A model generated the notes under the pieces. That model searched no databases, had not been told where the DNA came from, and saw nothing but the letters and a program-made list of their open reading frames with translations. This document shows, piece after piece, positions 10,888 to 22,311 of a stretch of 64,000 bases of DNA. The stretch lies in NCBI GenBank assembly GCA_963693315.1, contig OY856186.1, positions 137,088,227 to 137,152,226 of the forward strand, read 5' to 3'. The stretch's first letter is position 1. Each line of letters begins with the position of its first letter. The translations under genes were made by a program, and so were the position numbers. This DNA is from Diogma glabrata (Eukaryota; Arthropoda; Insecta; Diptera; Cylindrotomidae).

Positions 10888-12768
10888 ATTTATTTATTTA
10901 TTTATTTATTTTCTGCAGTATAGTATATACAATTTGAAAATTATTATTTATTATTATTTAAAACATAACTTACTCTCTAAATAAAATGTATTACAAAGTA
11001 AAAATTCTATATCTAAAAATATCTCGTGAACTGTTAAAATCAAATACATGATTGAATTTATTAAGAGACTTTACGCATTTTAGAATTGGTTCAAACATTG
11101 TATAATTTGAATGGCTCAGCGGTACATGTAAAATACAATTTCTTGGTCGTAGACGTCGGACAGGAACACTTAAGTCAAACAAGCACAGAAGATCAGGACA
11201 ATCAATACGGCTGCACAGTACATCGTGAGCAAAGACCGCACACGCAGCCTCTCGTCTACGTTCCAGACTCTGCAAACCGAGAACCCTTAGTCGGTTGTTG
11301 TAAGGCTCCCTAATATATCCTTCTCGATCGGATGGTAAATTTCGTAGAGCATAAATTAAAAATTGTTTCTGGATACTCTCAATTCTATTGGAGTGCAGTT
11401 TGTAGTTCGGAGACCAAATGACGGACGCATACTCTAAGTTTGAGCGTACGTAACAAGTAAACAACAGTTTTAATGTATTTGGGTCAACAAAATCTTTTGT
11501 ATTTCTTTTGATGAAACCCAACATTGCGCTTGCCTTACTAATGATGCTGTCAATATGTATGTTAAATGACAAATCATGGCAGAATATAACTCCCAAATCT
11601 CGAAAGTTATTAACTCTGTCCACCAGTTCGTCGTATATTATGTACGGGTACTCTATGATGCTCTTTTTTTTAGAAAATGAGATAACTCTGCATTTAGCCA
11701 CGTTCAAAGATAATTTATTTCTCCATGTCCAGTTGCAGAAGTTGTCAACATCATTTTGAAAACTTTCAGCATCAGCTATTGTTTTAATACTTGCATAAAT
11801 TTTCAAATCATCGGCATATATTAAGCATTTTGCAAACTCAAAACATTGCGTTACGTCATTAATAAACAGAATAAATAAAAATGGTCCAATATGGCTACCT
11901 TGAGGTACTCCAGATATTATTTCAAAAGTAGACGACGTGAAGTCTCCAATTTTAACAAATTGCTTTCTTCTGTGCAAATATGACGCTAACCATTTAATTG
12001 GAATATACTCAGAGTTGTACTCAGCCAACTTTTGAAGAAGTATTTCACAGTCTACGCGATCAAACGCCCTGGAAAAATCCGTGAACATTACGTCGGTCTG
12101 ATAACCATTTTCAGCATCATCAAATAGATGGTTACAGAGAAGCATTAAGTTAGTAATGGTAGATCGTCCTTGAACAAATCCATGCTGTGCAGTTGATATT
12201 ACATTTTTCAGGTGAAACTCCAAACGACATTTAACCAACTTTTCAAAAAGTTTGGGAATTACAGAAGATATAGCTACACCACGATAATTTTTTACATCAC
12301 ATTTACTACCGGATTTGAATATCGGTCGAATAAAAGAGGCTTTCCAAGAATCAGGAAAGCATTCTTCTTGTAGACTCAGATTAAAAATATGAGTTAAAGG
12401 CTGGCTTAGAGAAGAACTGCATTCTTTAAAAAGTATGGGTGAAATACCGTCAGGACCAGCACCTTTTTTACTATCAAGCTCCAATAGTCCTTTATATACT
12501 TCTTCAAGGGTAAGCTGAAAAACATTGAAGATGAATTTATTATCCGCGTCAAACTCTGCTGATATGTTAGATGATTGATCATAGACACTCTTGAAAAACT
12601 CAGCAAATGCTTCACTTATTTCTTGTGGTCCAGTTAACGAAGTCCCGTTGAAACACATAGAATTCGGTAAACCATTTTCTTTCCGTTTTGAATCCAAATA
12701 TCTAAAAAAACACTTAGGATCACTGCATATATTCTGTTCTTTGATGAAAATTTGATGAAAATTTTGAT
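10888..12768 (-). mobile_element. 5'-truncated Jockey-like non-LTR retrotransposon
   Basis: The element lies on the minus strand, with its 3' end at the (AAAT)n tail around 10888-10910 and its truncated 5' end near 12768. The empty site survives in the neighbouring repeat unit at about 13340-13362 (gtgaatgaattttgattaca), which places both junctions. The upstream endonuclease and any gag ORF are missing, as expected of dead-on-arrival reverse transcription. I could not fix an exact target duplication; a few bases of aaatt may be duplicated. Confidence 0.85.
10991..12745 (-). CDS. Reverse transcriptase of Jockey-like element (5'-truncated ORF2)
   Basis: The open frame is uninterrupted to the stop at 10991. 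The first dozen or so residues of the frame reported up to 12790 come from flanking repeat DNA, so element coding starts near 12745. RT motifs are complete: GPDGISPILFKECSS (domain 1 region), SFIRPIFKSG, NYRGVAISS, HGFVQGRSTITNL, FTDFSRAFDRVD (catalytic Asp, motif A), GVPQGSHIGPFLFILFIND and IYADDLKIYA (motif C, YADD). A C-terminal region follows, with SNLEYASVIWSPNYKLHSNRIE, typical of Jockey-clade ORF2. The endonuclease half of ORF2 is absent, so this copy cannot transpose by itself although its RT frame is intact. Confidence 0.9.
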   Translation of the reverse strand: MKEQNICSDPKCFFRYLDSKRKENGLPNSMCFNGTSLTGPQEISEAFAEFFKSVYDQSSNISAEFDADNKFIFNVFQLTLEEVYKGLLELDSKKGAGPDGISPILFKECSSSLSQPLTHIFNLSLQEECFPDSWKASFIRPIFKSGSKCDVKNYRGVAISSVIPKLFEKLVKCRLEFHLKNVISTAQHGFVQGRSTITNLMLLCNHLFDDAENGYQTDVMFTDFSRAFDRVDCEILLQKLAEYNSEYIPIKWLASYLHRRKQFVKIGDFTSSTFEIISGVPQGSHIGPFLFILFINDVTQCFEFAKCLIYADDLKIYASIKTIADAESFQNDVDNFCNWTWRNKLSLNVAKCRVISFSKKKSIIEYPYIIYDELVDRVNNFRDLGVIFCHDLSFNIHIDSIISKASAMLGFIKRNTKDFVDPNTLKLLFTCYVRSNLEYASVIWSPNYKLHSNRIESIQKQFLIYALRNLPSDREGYIREPYNNRLRVLGLQSLERRREAACAVFAHDVLCSRIDCPDLLCLFDLSVPVRRLRPRNCILHVPLSHSNYTMFEPILKCVKSLNKFNHVFDFNSSRDIFRYRIFTL

Positions 12769-13620
12769 GAAACTTTGGAAAAAGATGCAAATATGTATGG
12801 CAAGGAACTGATTAGTTTTTGAGCGATAGTGAACAAAGTGGTGGAGAGTCCCCTGAGCACCTGTTTTTTTTAACAGCTCAATAACATCTGTACCTGATAA
12901 TCGAATTAAATAAAACTTGGTATATGAGCATTTAGTACGAATCACAACAGTTTTGCATCCCAACTTCCGGTAAAAAACGTTTTTGTACTTTTTTGAAGTT
13001 TTTTCAGTGTCTTTATGCACAGCCTACAATAATGAAGTGATTACGATAAAACTTATAAAAAAGGTTCCAATTAGTGTGAGAAGATAGTTATCATCTTTTG
13101 GGACACATCGATCAAAGTGGCGGGGGTCTACCATACAAATGCTGACTTTTCACACTTTGTTTTTAAAGTTTGTTGGGAGCATACAGACTTCATTTGTTAA
13201 TTTATTTTAATGACACTTTGAAAAAATATGGAGACTTAAATGACATAGAACTGATTAGTTTTTTGACAATATTGGGATAAGTGGTGGAACACCTGTTTAG
13301 TGTTTCAATGTTTGTTGGGAGTATACAACATTCGTTTGTGAATGAATTTTGATTACACTTTGGAAAAAGATGCAAATATGTATGGCAAGGAACTGATTAG
13401 TTTTTTAGCGATAGTGAACAAAGTGGTAAGGGGTCCGTCGAGCTCCTATTTTGGAAGCTTAATAACAACTGTATCTGATAATCGAATCGGTCGAAACTTG
13501 GTGCATAAACATTTAGTACGGTTCACAACAGCTCTGCATCCCATCTTCCGGTTTTTCTCTTCCGGTAAAATTTTTTATACTTTTTGTCGTACAAAAGAAT
13601 TTATGTTTGTAGAGATACTA

Positions 13621-14512
13621 CTGCTCTCTTAAATATTTTTATAATTAGAACTACGCGGAATGTACAACATTGGTTAGCTTTTAATTACAGTATTTGATGG
13701 ATTTTAGCTCATAATATGTCCAGAACACTATGTTTCCAGAGCTGTGGTGAAGTCAGCCTATGCATCAGCGTCGCAATATTTTCTTATAGATTTAAAAGAA
13801 ACTCGCAATGATTGTACAATTTTGAATCAAATGAAAAATTTACGCACGTCTATGGGAAGACATAACTGTTTCTCTCTGAGACAAATAAAGGAAAACAAAC
13901 AAACGATTTGACATAAGAGTAGTCACGGTAAATATTAGTTGTGGTGATCGGTTGTGCGAAAACCAAATGAAACATTTTATTTTTTTATGCTCAAAATTTA
14001 GCAACACTTTGATAAAATATCAAAGAAAAATCAAAGAAAATTAAGCACGCTATATCTCTCACCCTAAAGAACAATTATTCTAAATAACGAAAACAAAAAC
14101 ACACGATTTTAAACAAAATATTGAATTTTAATAATTTACAAAAATGAGATTCCATATTAAACGAGGCAAAAAGTATGTTACATACCTAGTGCTGTAAATT
14201 GTGATAGGCTTTGTTTACAAATTGTGGTAGGCTTTATTCTGTGTCAAAATGAATTGAAATATTTAATTTTTAAAAATCAAATTTTTCTTTAAATAAAATT
14301 TTTTCTTTTTATTAAAATTGTGTGGTAATACATATATAAAAATCCATTACCGCACGCTTTTTGAAATAATCAATTTACATGTCATGGTGTGAGGTAATTT
14401 ATAATTTACTGTGATAGGAGTAGAAAAATAATTATATGCTTTGTTTTGATAATGATTATTTGTTTATTATTGTTTAAACTATAATTGTGCAATAAGTTAC
14501 ATATTGTCTGTA
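13621..14512. other. Non-coding stretch, nothing recognised
   Basis: No coding frame, RNA gene or known repeat is visible. The sequence is AT-rich with ordinary complexity. Confidence 0.4.
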
Positions 14513-15045
14513 CAATCAGCTTCCATTTGTCTCCTTTAAACGCTATTTTACTTTAGCTTTCCTGAAGTGTGGCATGAAGGTCTTGAGGAACGTTGTCAAG
14601 CCAGTGTTGCCCATGCTTTCCTGTTCATCGAACACCAGCTGCTTAGTGGAGCACTTTTTGGTTGTTCTTTCTAATATGGTTAAATTTCTAATGCGATTAA
14701 ATTTAACGTATCTGATTACATCGCAGCCCTCAAACCGGTTTGTGATTAATTTTACGTTTTATTCAGATTCTTTACTGACTTTCTGCAACTTTACTGACTT
14801 TCTGCACTTCTTCTACTGCGTAGTCAGTAGAATCTAGGTTCCGAAAGATATTTTCCTGGACGTTGTTAAAAATTTAGTTTTGCCACTTTTGGTGAATAAG
14901 CCCAGTCGTTTAGGTTTCTTACAAGTGGTTTAAGGTGGTTCTCAAGAATCTGACTTAATTTGTTAAAGGTGAAGTTTTGTGTCTCCATTTCACTTCAATT
15001 TATCGCGTACGTAAGCCCCAAATTACATAGCGCGGGCGCGATTGT
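14513..15045 (-). pseudogene. Decayed RTE-like fragment (3' part of ORF2)
   Basis: The DNA aligns by eye with the intact RTE-like element at 31040-31925. Shared landmarks are gtctgtacaatcagcttcca, ttcatcgaacaccagctg, ctgattacatcgcagcc, cctggacgttgtta and cttatcgcgtacgtaagc. It covers the region encoding the RT C-terminal domain. Several stretches are deleted and no frame is open, so this is an old relic of the same family. The 87-residue plus-strand frame at 14574-14837 is a shadow of it. Confidence 0.75.
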
Positions 15046-15099
15046 TTTAAGATCAAACTTTAAAGAATTAATTAAGCTTGATCTAGTTGTATTAACTGT

Positions 15100-15574
15100 C
15101 GAAGGTGAATCGTGAGCGTCCTTTGTTAGCAAAACTTTGGATAGGATGAACTGTTGAATCCAACAAATCATTCATATAGACAAGAAAAAGCGTTGGTGAC
15201 AAAGCGGAACTCTGAGGAGCTCCTGCATTGAATGAAAGATGTCCGATGGTACACGATCAACATTGACCCGAAATTTACGATTAGCTATAAAGCTCTGTAA
15301 CCACGAAAGAAGTTGCTCATCTATTCCATAAGATCTCAATTTGCATATAAGATTGTTGTACCAAACCTTATCAAATTCTTTGGAGATATCAAGTGCAACA
15401 TCGAAAATCTCTCTATGATTCCCTAGCGACTTGTTTCAGACAAACGTGACAAAGGCAAGCAGATCTCCACTTTTTCGGAACCCGTATTTTCTTTCATTGA
15501 GAATTTTTGAGGACACCAAGAAGCTCATAATATTAAAATTGACGAATTCCTAAAATATTTTACCAACAACCGAT
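15100..15574 (-). pseudogene. Old non-LTR reverse transcriptase, downstream half
   Basis: Minus-strand translation with frameshifts gives VVGKIF, then KILNERKYGFR, a motif A block resembling ISKEFDKVW, LRSYGIDEQLLSWLQSF and a remnant of the QGS/LSPLLF region. This is a Jockey/CR1-type RT. The upstream half of the same gene lies at 29641-30330, and the two halves were separated by the insertion of the gypsy element 15575-29636. cgat at 15571-15574 is the left copy of the target duplication. Confidence 0.75.
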
Positions 15575-17013
15575 TGTGATCTTGGCGACAGTTGTTGTCT
15601 TGGACCTTTTTAGCACAAAAAAACAAAATAACTTCTAGAAAATTCAAGAAGAATCACGGGATACTATTCTTCCAACGACGAACGATGACTTACAGAATCT
15701 CTTATGCAAATTAAATTTATCTAATCATTTCAATTTAGGACTAAATCTATAATAATATAATAATAATTAAAAGTACATACATAGACTAGATTGATAAACG
15801 ATGATATATAATATCTTATAAGATATAATAAATTCTTCTTTGATCCGACGTTAATCCACCAATTCCCGGCTTGGAATTCCTTTATATCAATGATGGCACC
15901 CTTTTGCTTCCCAGATTCCAGCCATACAAAATTAACATAAAAAAAATTCTCTCCCCCAAAATGACTATTTTTCGGACAGCTCTTTATTGAAATATCGCCT
16001 TTGCTTGCTTGTGTGAGTCCAAAATTTAAAATGCATATTCTTTTTTTCAAAATGTAATTCAATATGGAAAAATGTAATTCAATATGGAAAAATGTAATTC
16101 CAAAATTTAATTTCAACATATATCTGATTACATGTCAATAAACAAGAACCAAAATGTGAAACTCGACTTTCTAGTGTATGAGTATGATTCACAAAAAAAG
16201 ACTCACACATGATTTTCCTCATATAAAATTTTTCTTTATTATTATTGTCTATTATGTACTTTAAACAAATTAATTTATGTTATGCATACTAAATTTTTCT
16301 TATTTTGAAAACTAAAAAAATTTCTTTAGTAAAAAGTATAACAATTTTGGTATATTTTGTTGAAAATACCAGACTTAGAATTTTTGTTTTTTTTTTCGTT
16401 TATGATTCAATATATTTCTGTTATTTTTGCACTGTACATGTTATTTTATTTTATAATGAGATTGAGAAAACATGGAGGAAAAAACTCATTGTGTTTGCTT
16501 TAATTTTAGCATAAATAAAACCAAAAGTTAACTCACGATAAATTACTTCGTTTTAATTACCCACATAGAATTTTCCTTTTTTTATTATTAGCAAAATTAT
16601 TGAAATATTTAATTTGTTTTGCAAAATTCACAAACAGAAAAGAAGATATTAATTTTTAACTTTGATGTTTCCGTTTTAAAAGTTAAGCACGAATTGAAAT
16701 AATATATCAAAAATGAAGCTTATCTGACATTTTATAAATAATTGTGTACCAAAAAACTCTACCAACTTTGAGAAAACAAAACAACATTCTTTCGTTCAAT
16801 TTGGAGGAGTATGTTTATACCGTATTTCGCCGTTTAACTGTTTTGGTGATAAATTCAAATTTGAAATGTTTAAGTGGTTTTTGTTCACGAAATGAATTAT
16901 GAGTTTTTATTTAGACTAGAAAAGATGAATTATCGGAAATAATAAAATAGATTCTGAAATGTAATGTATGTGTTTTTAATTATTTATTGAGAAGAATTAG
17001 GACAATCGTTACA
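15575..17013 (-). repeat. Downstream (3') LTR of the decayed gypsy element
   Basis: The stretch 15733-17013 recurs, nearly identical, in pieces at 24745-24825, 26973-28063 and 29574-29636. The outermost 158 bases (15575-15732) have no counterpart beside the other LTR. It includes the ATTTAGGACTAAAT palindrome at 15733-15746 and an internal small tandem repeat of atgtaattcaatatggaaaa around 16049-16100. The minus-strand open frame at 15730-16119 lies inside the LTR and has no recognisable domain. Confidence 0.75.
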
Positions 17014-17344
17014 CCATGAATTCAAAGGGAAGTATCAAAAGAATACTTGACTTTGTAGTCACAAACACGTTGTCATTCAATCCATGACAGGAATCTACCG
17101 AACTGCGTTTATTTATGAAATCTGTATCCGGGATCGAGGTATCAACAGCAACCGACGTCAAGACCGATGACGGGTTCCAACACTCAAGAAGTCCCTAGGA
17201 ACTTCACTGAGTATTGAAACTGACCATCCATCAGAACGTCAGCACTATTGACCCCTCGATACAACCAGTAAAGTATGACCCAGATGATGTGAAACAAGGC
17301 GACGACAACTAGCCAGAGGAACGACCCTACCGAACGAAAAGACA
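17014..17344 (-). other. 3' untranslated region of the decayed gypsy element
   Basis: Non-coding sequence between the pol stop near 17345 and the downstream LTR. I see no clear polypurine tract next to the LTR at 17014. Confidence 0.5.
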
Positions 17345-18200
17345 TCATTCCCTGATGTCCTTCGCATGATGGACCCCAAGATTCTTACCGCTTATATCTA
17401 TGCACTCATAAAGTACATTTCCAACCTTAGTCTTAATCATCGCAGGTAAGAACTTTGGAGCCAATTTCGCCGAGAACTTTTTATGATGTTGCTGTACAAA
17501 CACACGTTGTTGTGGTTCGAAAGTTCGCAGTTTAGATCGCAGATAGTAATGACGTTGTGATTTTTGAAAAGCTGCAATCAGGTTTTGTTGTACACGACTT
17601 CTGAGCATGGTCAAATGATCAGAGCGTTCGAATTCCTCACCAGCATCTTCACCAAACCTGTGTAATGATAGATGTGTCCATCTGATATTGGATGCTGACC
17701 GAATAATAAATAGTATGGTGAGTACTTGGTCGCTGAATGTACTGCGGCCCGCAGTGCATAAGCAATTTCACCAATTTGTAAATCCCATTTGGTATGTTGA
17801 CCTTTTAAGAACGCTCGGATTGCTGCTAAAACTGATCTGTTGACCCGTTCTGACGCGTTGCTTTGTGGACTATAGCACCGGTCCTAATATGTTTGACGCC
17901 GAAATCTGACAAAAGATTTTGAAAGTTCCTACTGGTGAACTGTTTGCCATTGTCACTGTGTAGAAACTCTGGTACCCCATATGTGAGAAACACTTCATTT
18001 TTCAGAAAAGCATTCACCTTCGGTGAAGTTGCGTTTCTAGGTGGTTTCAGTAGTACAAACTTTGTAGCATGATCCAGAACAATTAACAATACCGTATTCC
18101 TAAGTGTAGAACGAGGGTACGGTCCCAAAAAATCTATATAGGCTCTCTGCCATAGACGTGCTGTTTCGGAGGACGCAATATCTGATTCGTGGCTTTTGTT
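17345..18200 (-). pseudogene. Integrase region of the decayed gypsy element
   Basis: Two open frames survive. 17826-18128 holds the catalytic core (GPYPRSTLRNTVLLIVLDHATK, then LHSDNGKQFTS with the second catalytic Asp). 17345-17614 holds the C-terminal domain (KLAPKFLPAMIKTKVGN and a final YECIDISGKN). The segment between them, carrying the third acidic residue, is in another frame. It closely resembles the integrase of the intact gypsy at 38795-50112, so both belong to one gypsy lineage. Frameshifts make it non-functional. Confidence 0.85.
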
Positions 18201-18292
18201 TATTTACATGTGTCGCAGGACACAACATAGTTGTGTACCTGTGACGCCATGCCAGGCCAATAATAAAGACGTCGAAGTAATTCTAATGTCTT

Positions 18293-19941
18293 TTAAACAC
18301 CTCCATGGGCAGCAGTACTATCATCGTGATGTTTCTGTATCATGTTTGAAGTCATCGGTTTTGGTATCCAGAGTTTCCACACAGGAACATCGTTGGGTAT
18401 TGCATCAGGTCTTGGCTCAATACGTATGTATAGCTTATCATCCACGACTTTGACTGAAGGAAAGTCCTTGGGTGATGATTGAACTTTAGCTATCATATCA
18501 GTATATTCTTTGTGCCGATAACCTTCATTGTCGAGGTTGATTTCATTGATGTGATGTGATAATGCTTCCATCAATTCTTCATGTGTTTCGTCATAAAGAC
18601 GAGATAGAGCATCAGGGACCATATTTTGGGTACCTTTTTGGTGGACAATGGTAAAATCCATATGTTGGAGTTTTAGGCTCCACCTAGCCAGACGACCACT
18701 CAAGTCTTTCTGCGACATAATCCACTTCAGACTTGAGTGATCAGTCACGATTGTAAATCGGTGACCCTCAACATAGCCCCTAAATTTCTTCACACTAAGA
18801 ATTGCCGCAAGACATTCAAGCTCAGAAACCGAATAGTTTCTCTGGCTTTGTTTAGTTTCTTCGACATGAAGGCAATTGGACACTCTTGTCCGTCAGTGTC
18901 AACCTGATACAACACACTACCTACCCCTGTCAGACTCGCATCGCATCTAATAAAGAGTTCTTTATTATATTCAGGGTTTATTAGTACCGATGCTGTAGTC
19001 AGCAATTTCTTCAAATTTTCAAAAGCTATCTGAGCTTCTAATGTCCATTTTAATTTCCCAGAACTTTTTTTCAATAAATCCGTAATCGGTGATACCACGC
19101 TTGCATAATTTGGTATAAAGCGTTGATACCAACCGGCCATTCCCAATAGTCGACGTATCTGTTTGACTGTTGATGGAGCTGGATACTCAGCAACAGCTCT
19201 TACCTTGTCTGGATCAGTTGGAAGACCATCCTCACCAACCAAAAATCCTAAGTATTTCACCTCTCTCAGAACAAATTTACTTTTCTTGAGGTTTATTGTC
19301 AACCCAGCCGCTCTTATCAATGAAGAGGCTTTGGAGCGCAATTCCATATGTTCCTGGAACGTGGAAGAGACTACCAATAGATCATCTAAATAAACAAAGA
19401 CATTCCCGTGATATTGATGTGGTATCACTTTATGCATTAGCCGACACATTGTCTGCGGAGCATTGCACAATCCAAAGGGCATAACCCGGAATTGATACAA
19501 TAGACGACCAGGCACTGTGAAGGCTGTCTTGTCTCTAGATGCTTCTGCCAGAGGAATCTGCCAGAAAGCATCTTTGAGATGGTTACTAGAAATGTACTTT
19601 GTGCTATTTAGACGACCTAGTAAGCCATTAATCAAGGGAAGTGGGTAAACGTCCTTTTTGGTTAGTGAATTGACACGACGGCTGTCTATACATAATCTGT
19701 TTTTGCCAGATTATTTTTGTACCAGGACCACTGGCGAGCACCACGAACTGTTTCTCTTTTCGATCACGCCTATTTGAAGCATTCGGTCGAGTTCGGCATA
19801 AACCTTTAGTTGAACAGCCGGCGATGTAGGGTAATGCCTCTGTTTAACAGGTGCATTATCCCCAACATCGATGACATGTTCAACCAAAGACGTCTTTCCG
19901 AGCCCAGACACTTCAAATGACGGGAAAGAATCCTTGATCAT
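18293..19941 (-). pseudogene. RT and RNase H region of the decayed gypsy element
   Basis: Three consecutive frames cover the domain. 19711-19941 holds the RT N-terminus (IGVIEKRNSSWCSPVVLVQK) and ends in a nonsense codon. 18790-19635 continues with LKDAFWQIPL, FGLCNAPQTM, the catalytic FVYLDDLLVV and the RNase H start (FIRCDASLTGVGSVLYQ). 18293-18883 carries the rest of RNase H (YSVSELECLAAILSVKKF, TDHSSLKWIM) and the integrase zinc-finger start (HHDDSTAAHGG). The nonsense codon near 19710 and a frameshift near 18830 inactivate it. The catalytic motifs themselves are preserved, so decay is moderate. Confidence 0.88.
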
Positions 19942-19982
19942 ATCCAGTTCTTGTTGCTGGTCAGTGGTGAGGCTATGTATAT

Positions 19983-20378
19983 TTAAATTTTGTGGCTCTG
20001 TACGAGTCGAAAGGAAGGAACAATACCAAATTTCTCCCAGAAATCTATGCCCAGGTAGAGCTCTTCTCGTAAACCAGGGACTATATGAAACCGCATTGGT
20101 TTAGTGGAGCCATTCACTGTTTTTGGAACTTCAATGTAACCCAAAATTTTGTTTGCAGTACCATCCGCCGTACGAATACACGAAGTATATTTACGGTAGG
20201 TTGTACCTGATGATTCCAATAATTCCAAGGAATTTCTTCTAAGTATTTTGATGGATGCTCCACTATCCAATAATCCTGAGATGTTTTTGTCCAAAATCCT
20301 AATTGTTAATCGCGGCCGAGGATCCTTTGTTTCTGAAAGGATAGATGAAATACATGCTTTGCGAAATAATTTCCTCAT
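19983..20378 (-). pseudogene. Aspartic protease region of the decayed gypsy element
   Basis: The frame carries the retropepsin active site GLLDSGASIKIL and the downstream flap/hydrophobic region ELYLGIDFWEKFG, matching the order in the intact gypsy at 44740-44960. It is in a different register from the RT frame that follows, so the polyprotein is broken between about 19940 and 19990. The protease motif itself is intact. Confidence 0.85.
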
Positions 20379-20458
20379 CCTCCAATATCTAATATTACGT
20401 TCAAGACGTCGAAAATATGTTTGACGTAATGATGGGAAATTAAATGTAACTGATGAAT

Positions 20459-22311
20459 TTATTCTGGTTTCTTCAGTGGTGGCAGATCGTCCTGTGTTAC
20501 CATGTCTCTCGTCGATTTCTTCGGACTCATTGGATGTTGAACCGAGGGTACCATTCCCGAAGTACGTACTCCCGGACGATAGTTTAACGACGGATGACAG
20601 TATGAACAGTTTGCATAAATAACGTCAGGCTTATGACATTTCCAACAATACAGTTTGATTCGATTTTTACGTTGGCAATCCGGAGCTCGGTGACCATTCA
20701 CTCCACAACTGTAGCAGACTATTGGTTGTCTGGACATTGATGGACCAGGTTGATTATTATCAGATGTTATGACAGGTCGCTGTAATATTCTTCTTGATTG
20801 CAAATTCACAGCTTCAATATATCCATCTTGTTCTGGTTCCACTTCTGATTCATAGTCTTCCATTTGCTGCAGCCCGCTAATTCTCAAATTTGATCCTCTG
20901 GTCGGGACTGGTGTAGACCACAAACGTTCGAACTTCTGACACAATGTCCGAAGCTCGTCCATAGTTGTGATTGTTGCAGCAAGTGTAGCGTTTCTAAGTT
21001 CTACACTCAGTCCTTCCCTAGCGATTTCCAATAGTTCGTCTGCAGCAAATGGTCGATCTAATCTTCGGTTCAACGAACCCACTTCCACCAAGTACTCGTA
21101 TACGCTCTCCTTGACTTTTTGCTTACGGTTCAGTAGAACACGTAATATCGCTTTGTCGTCGTTGAGCGTACCGAAGGTGCGCAGGAGTCCTTCCCTTAAC
21201 ACTGGGTAAGTCACCTCCTCATATTCATGAGTCAAGCTCAAATAGTATTTATCGGCCGCTGCCTTGAGGTACCGTGGATCGATAGACCTGAGGTTGTCCC
21301 AGGACACACGGTCCCTCCTGGCAGCCGCCTCCATTCGATGAACAAACTCATGAACATCAGGGGGTGACCATCCCCAGTGAAGTTCGGAACCCAATTTGAG
21401 TCGTAACGACTCAAATTGTTCCTACGTACCTCTCGGTATGCTCCCGGTGACAATGCTGGAGCCGCGATACGATGTACCTGAGGAAGCAGGTTGTATGGTG
21501 GTGGTGCTGTAAGTGGAGCTTGTGGATATAATGGTGGTTGTGGTACCTGTGGTACTTGTGGATAATTTAATTGAAATTGTTGTTGTACCTGTGGTACTAC
21601 CTGTGGGTGATTCAATTGATGTTGTTGAGCTTGAGGTACCAATGCCGGATCATTATACAATTGTTCGCCCTGGAACGACGAACCCAACATTGGTACTGCA
21701 AGGTCTGCAGTTCTCAAACCTGACTGTTGGAAATATGCTGGTGGTAACTGTTCTGACCGTCTCGATTGTTGATGGTTTAGATGGTTTAAACTATGTATTG
21801 CGTCAGTTATTGGCTGTACCGGAATCAGAGTTGATCTTCCAGCTGGTTGAGATGTAGATGAATCGGATGGCCCAGATGACAACCCTGGTTTATTATGTGC
21901 AATTGGACGTGTTGACAACACACGTAATCTATCCCAAGCGCGTGATAATTGAGATGCAGCGTAGGTGCGGGCTTCTAGCATGTCATTGCGAGGACCCAAC
22001 CTATTCATTCTACCCGTATAATACAGGACTCGATTCGCCAAACCATCTAAGAAGGTCTGATGAATCGGTTGCTGAAGTCGTCTTACTTGATCCAAAACAA
22101 GTTGCGCTGCCTGCACCTCCATTTGAGATTCTGCTACCAAATCTCTCGCATGACATATCGATATTGGAACTGTACCATTTTCTGCGTGGTTTCGCAGTTC
22201 CTCCGCCCAATTGTTCCCCCTGTAGTCCACACCCCGGACCAAACATTCAACATGCAGCTCAGTAGGCTCCAAACCATAGAACGGATGACTTGGATCTAAT
22301 TGACTCGACAT
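20459..22311 (-). pseudogene. gag of the decayed gypsy element, frameshifted
   Basis: The frame 21238-22311 (357 residues) starts MSSQLDPSHPFYGL, has an N-terminal helical region and a Gln/Pro-rich linker, and reads through the start of the capsid region (NWVPNFTGDGHP). The frame 20459-21394 continues the capsid in another register (PDVHEFVHRMEAAARRDRV ... LRNATLAATITTMDELRTLC) and ends with a CCHC knuckle (CYSCGVNGHRAPDC) plus an extra CWKCHKPDVIYANC pair. The switch falls near 21360-21370 in a C run, consistent with a one-base loss. Unlike the intact gypsy in this window, this Gag has no RING finger. Confidence 0.85.

Larger units (their letters stand above)
10785..13620 (+). repeat. Degenerate tandem repeat units, interrupted by a retroelement
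   Basis: At least three related units can be followed by the phrases ccaccatacaa, tttgttgggagcatacaaca, gaatgaattttgat, ctttggaaaaagatgcaaat, gaactgattagttttt and catcccatcttccgg. One unit is split (10785-10887 and about 12768-13060), one runs about 13095-13285 and one about 13285-13620. Units vary from about 190 to 400 bases. Open frames inside them (12634-13020 minus, 13342-13632 plus) are not recognisable proteins. Confidence 0.7.

Noticed and set aside
15730..16119. 129-residue minus-strand frame, with a relative at 26973-27236
   Set aside because: Both copies lie in the LTRs of the decayed gypsy; no domain and no conserved start.
21513..22299. Open frames of 79-135 residues on the plus strand
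   Set aside because: They are antisense shadows of the gag gene on the minus strand.
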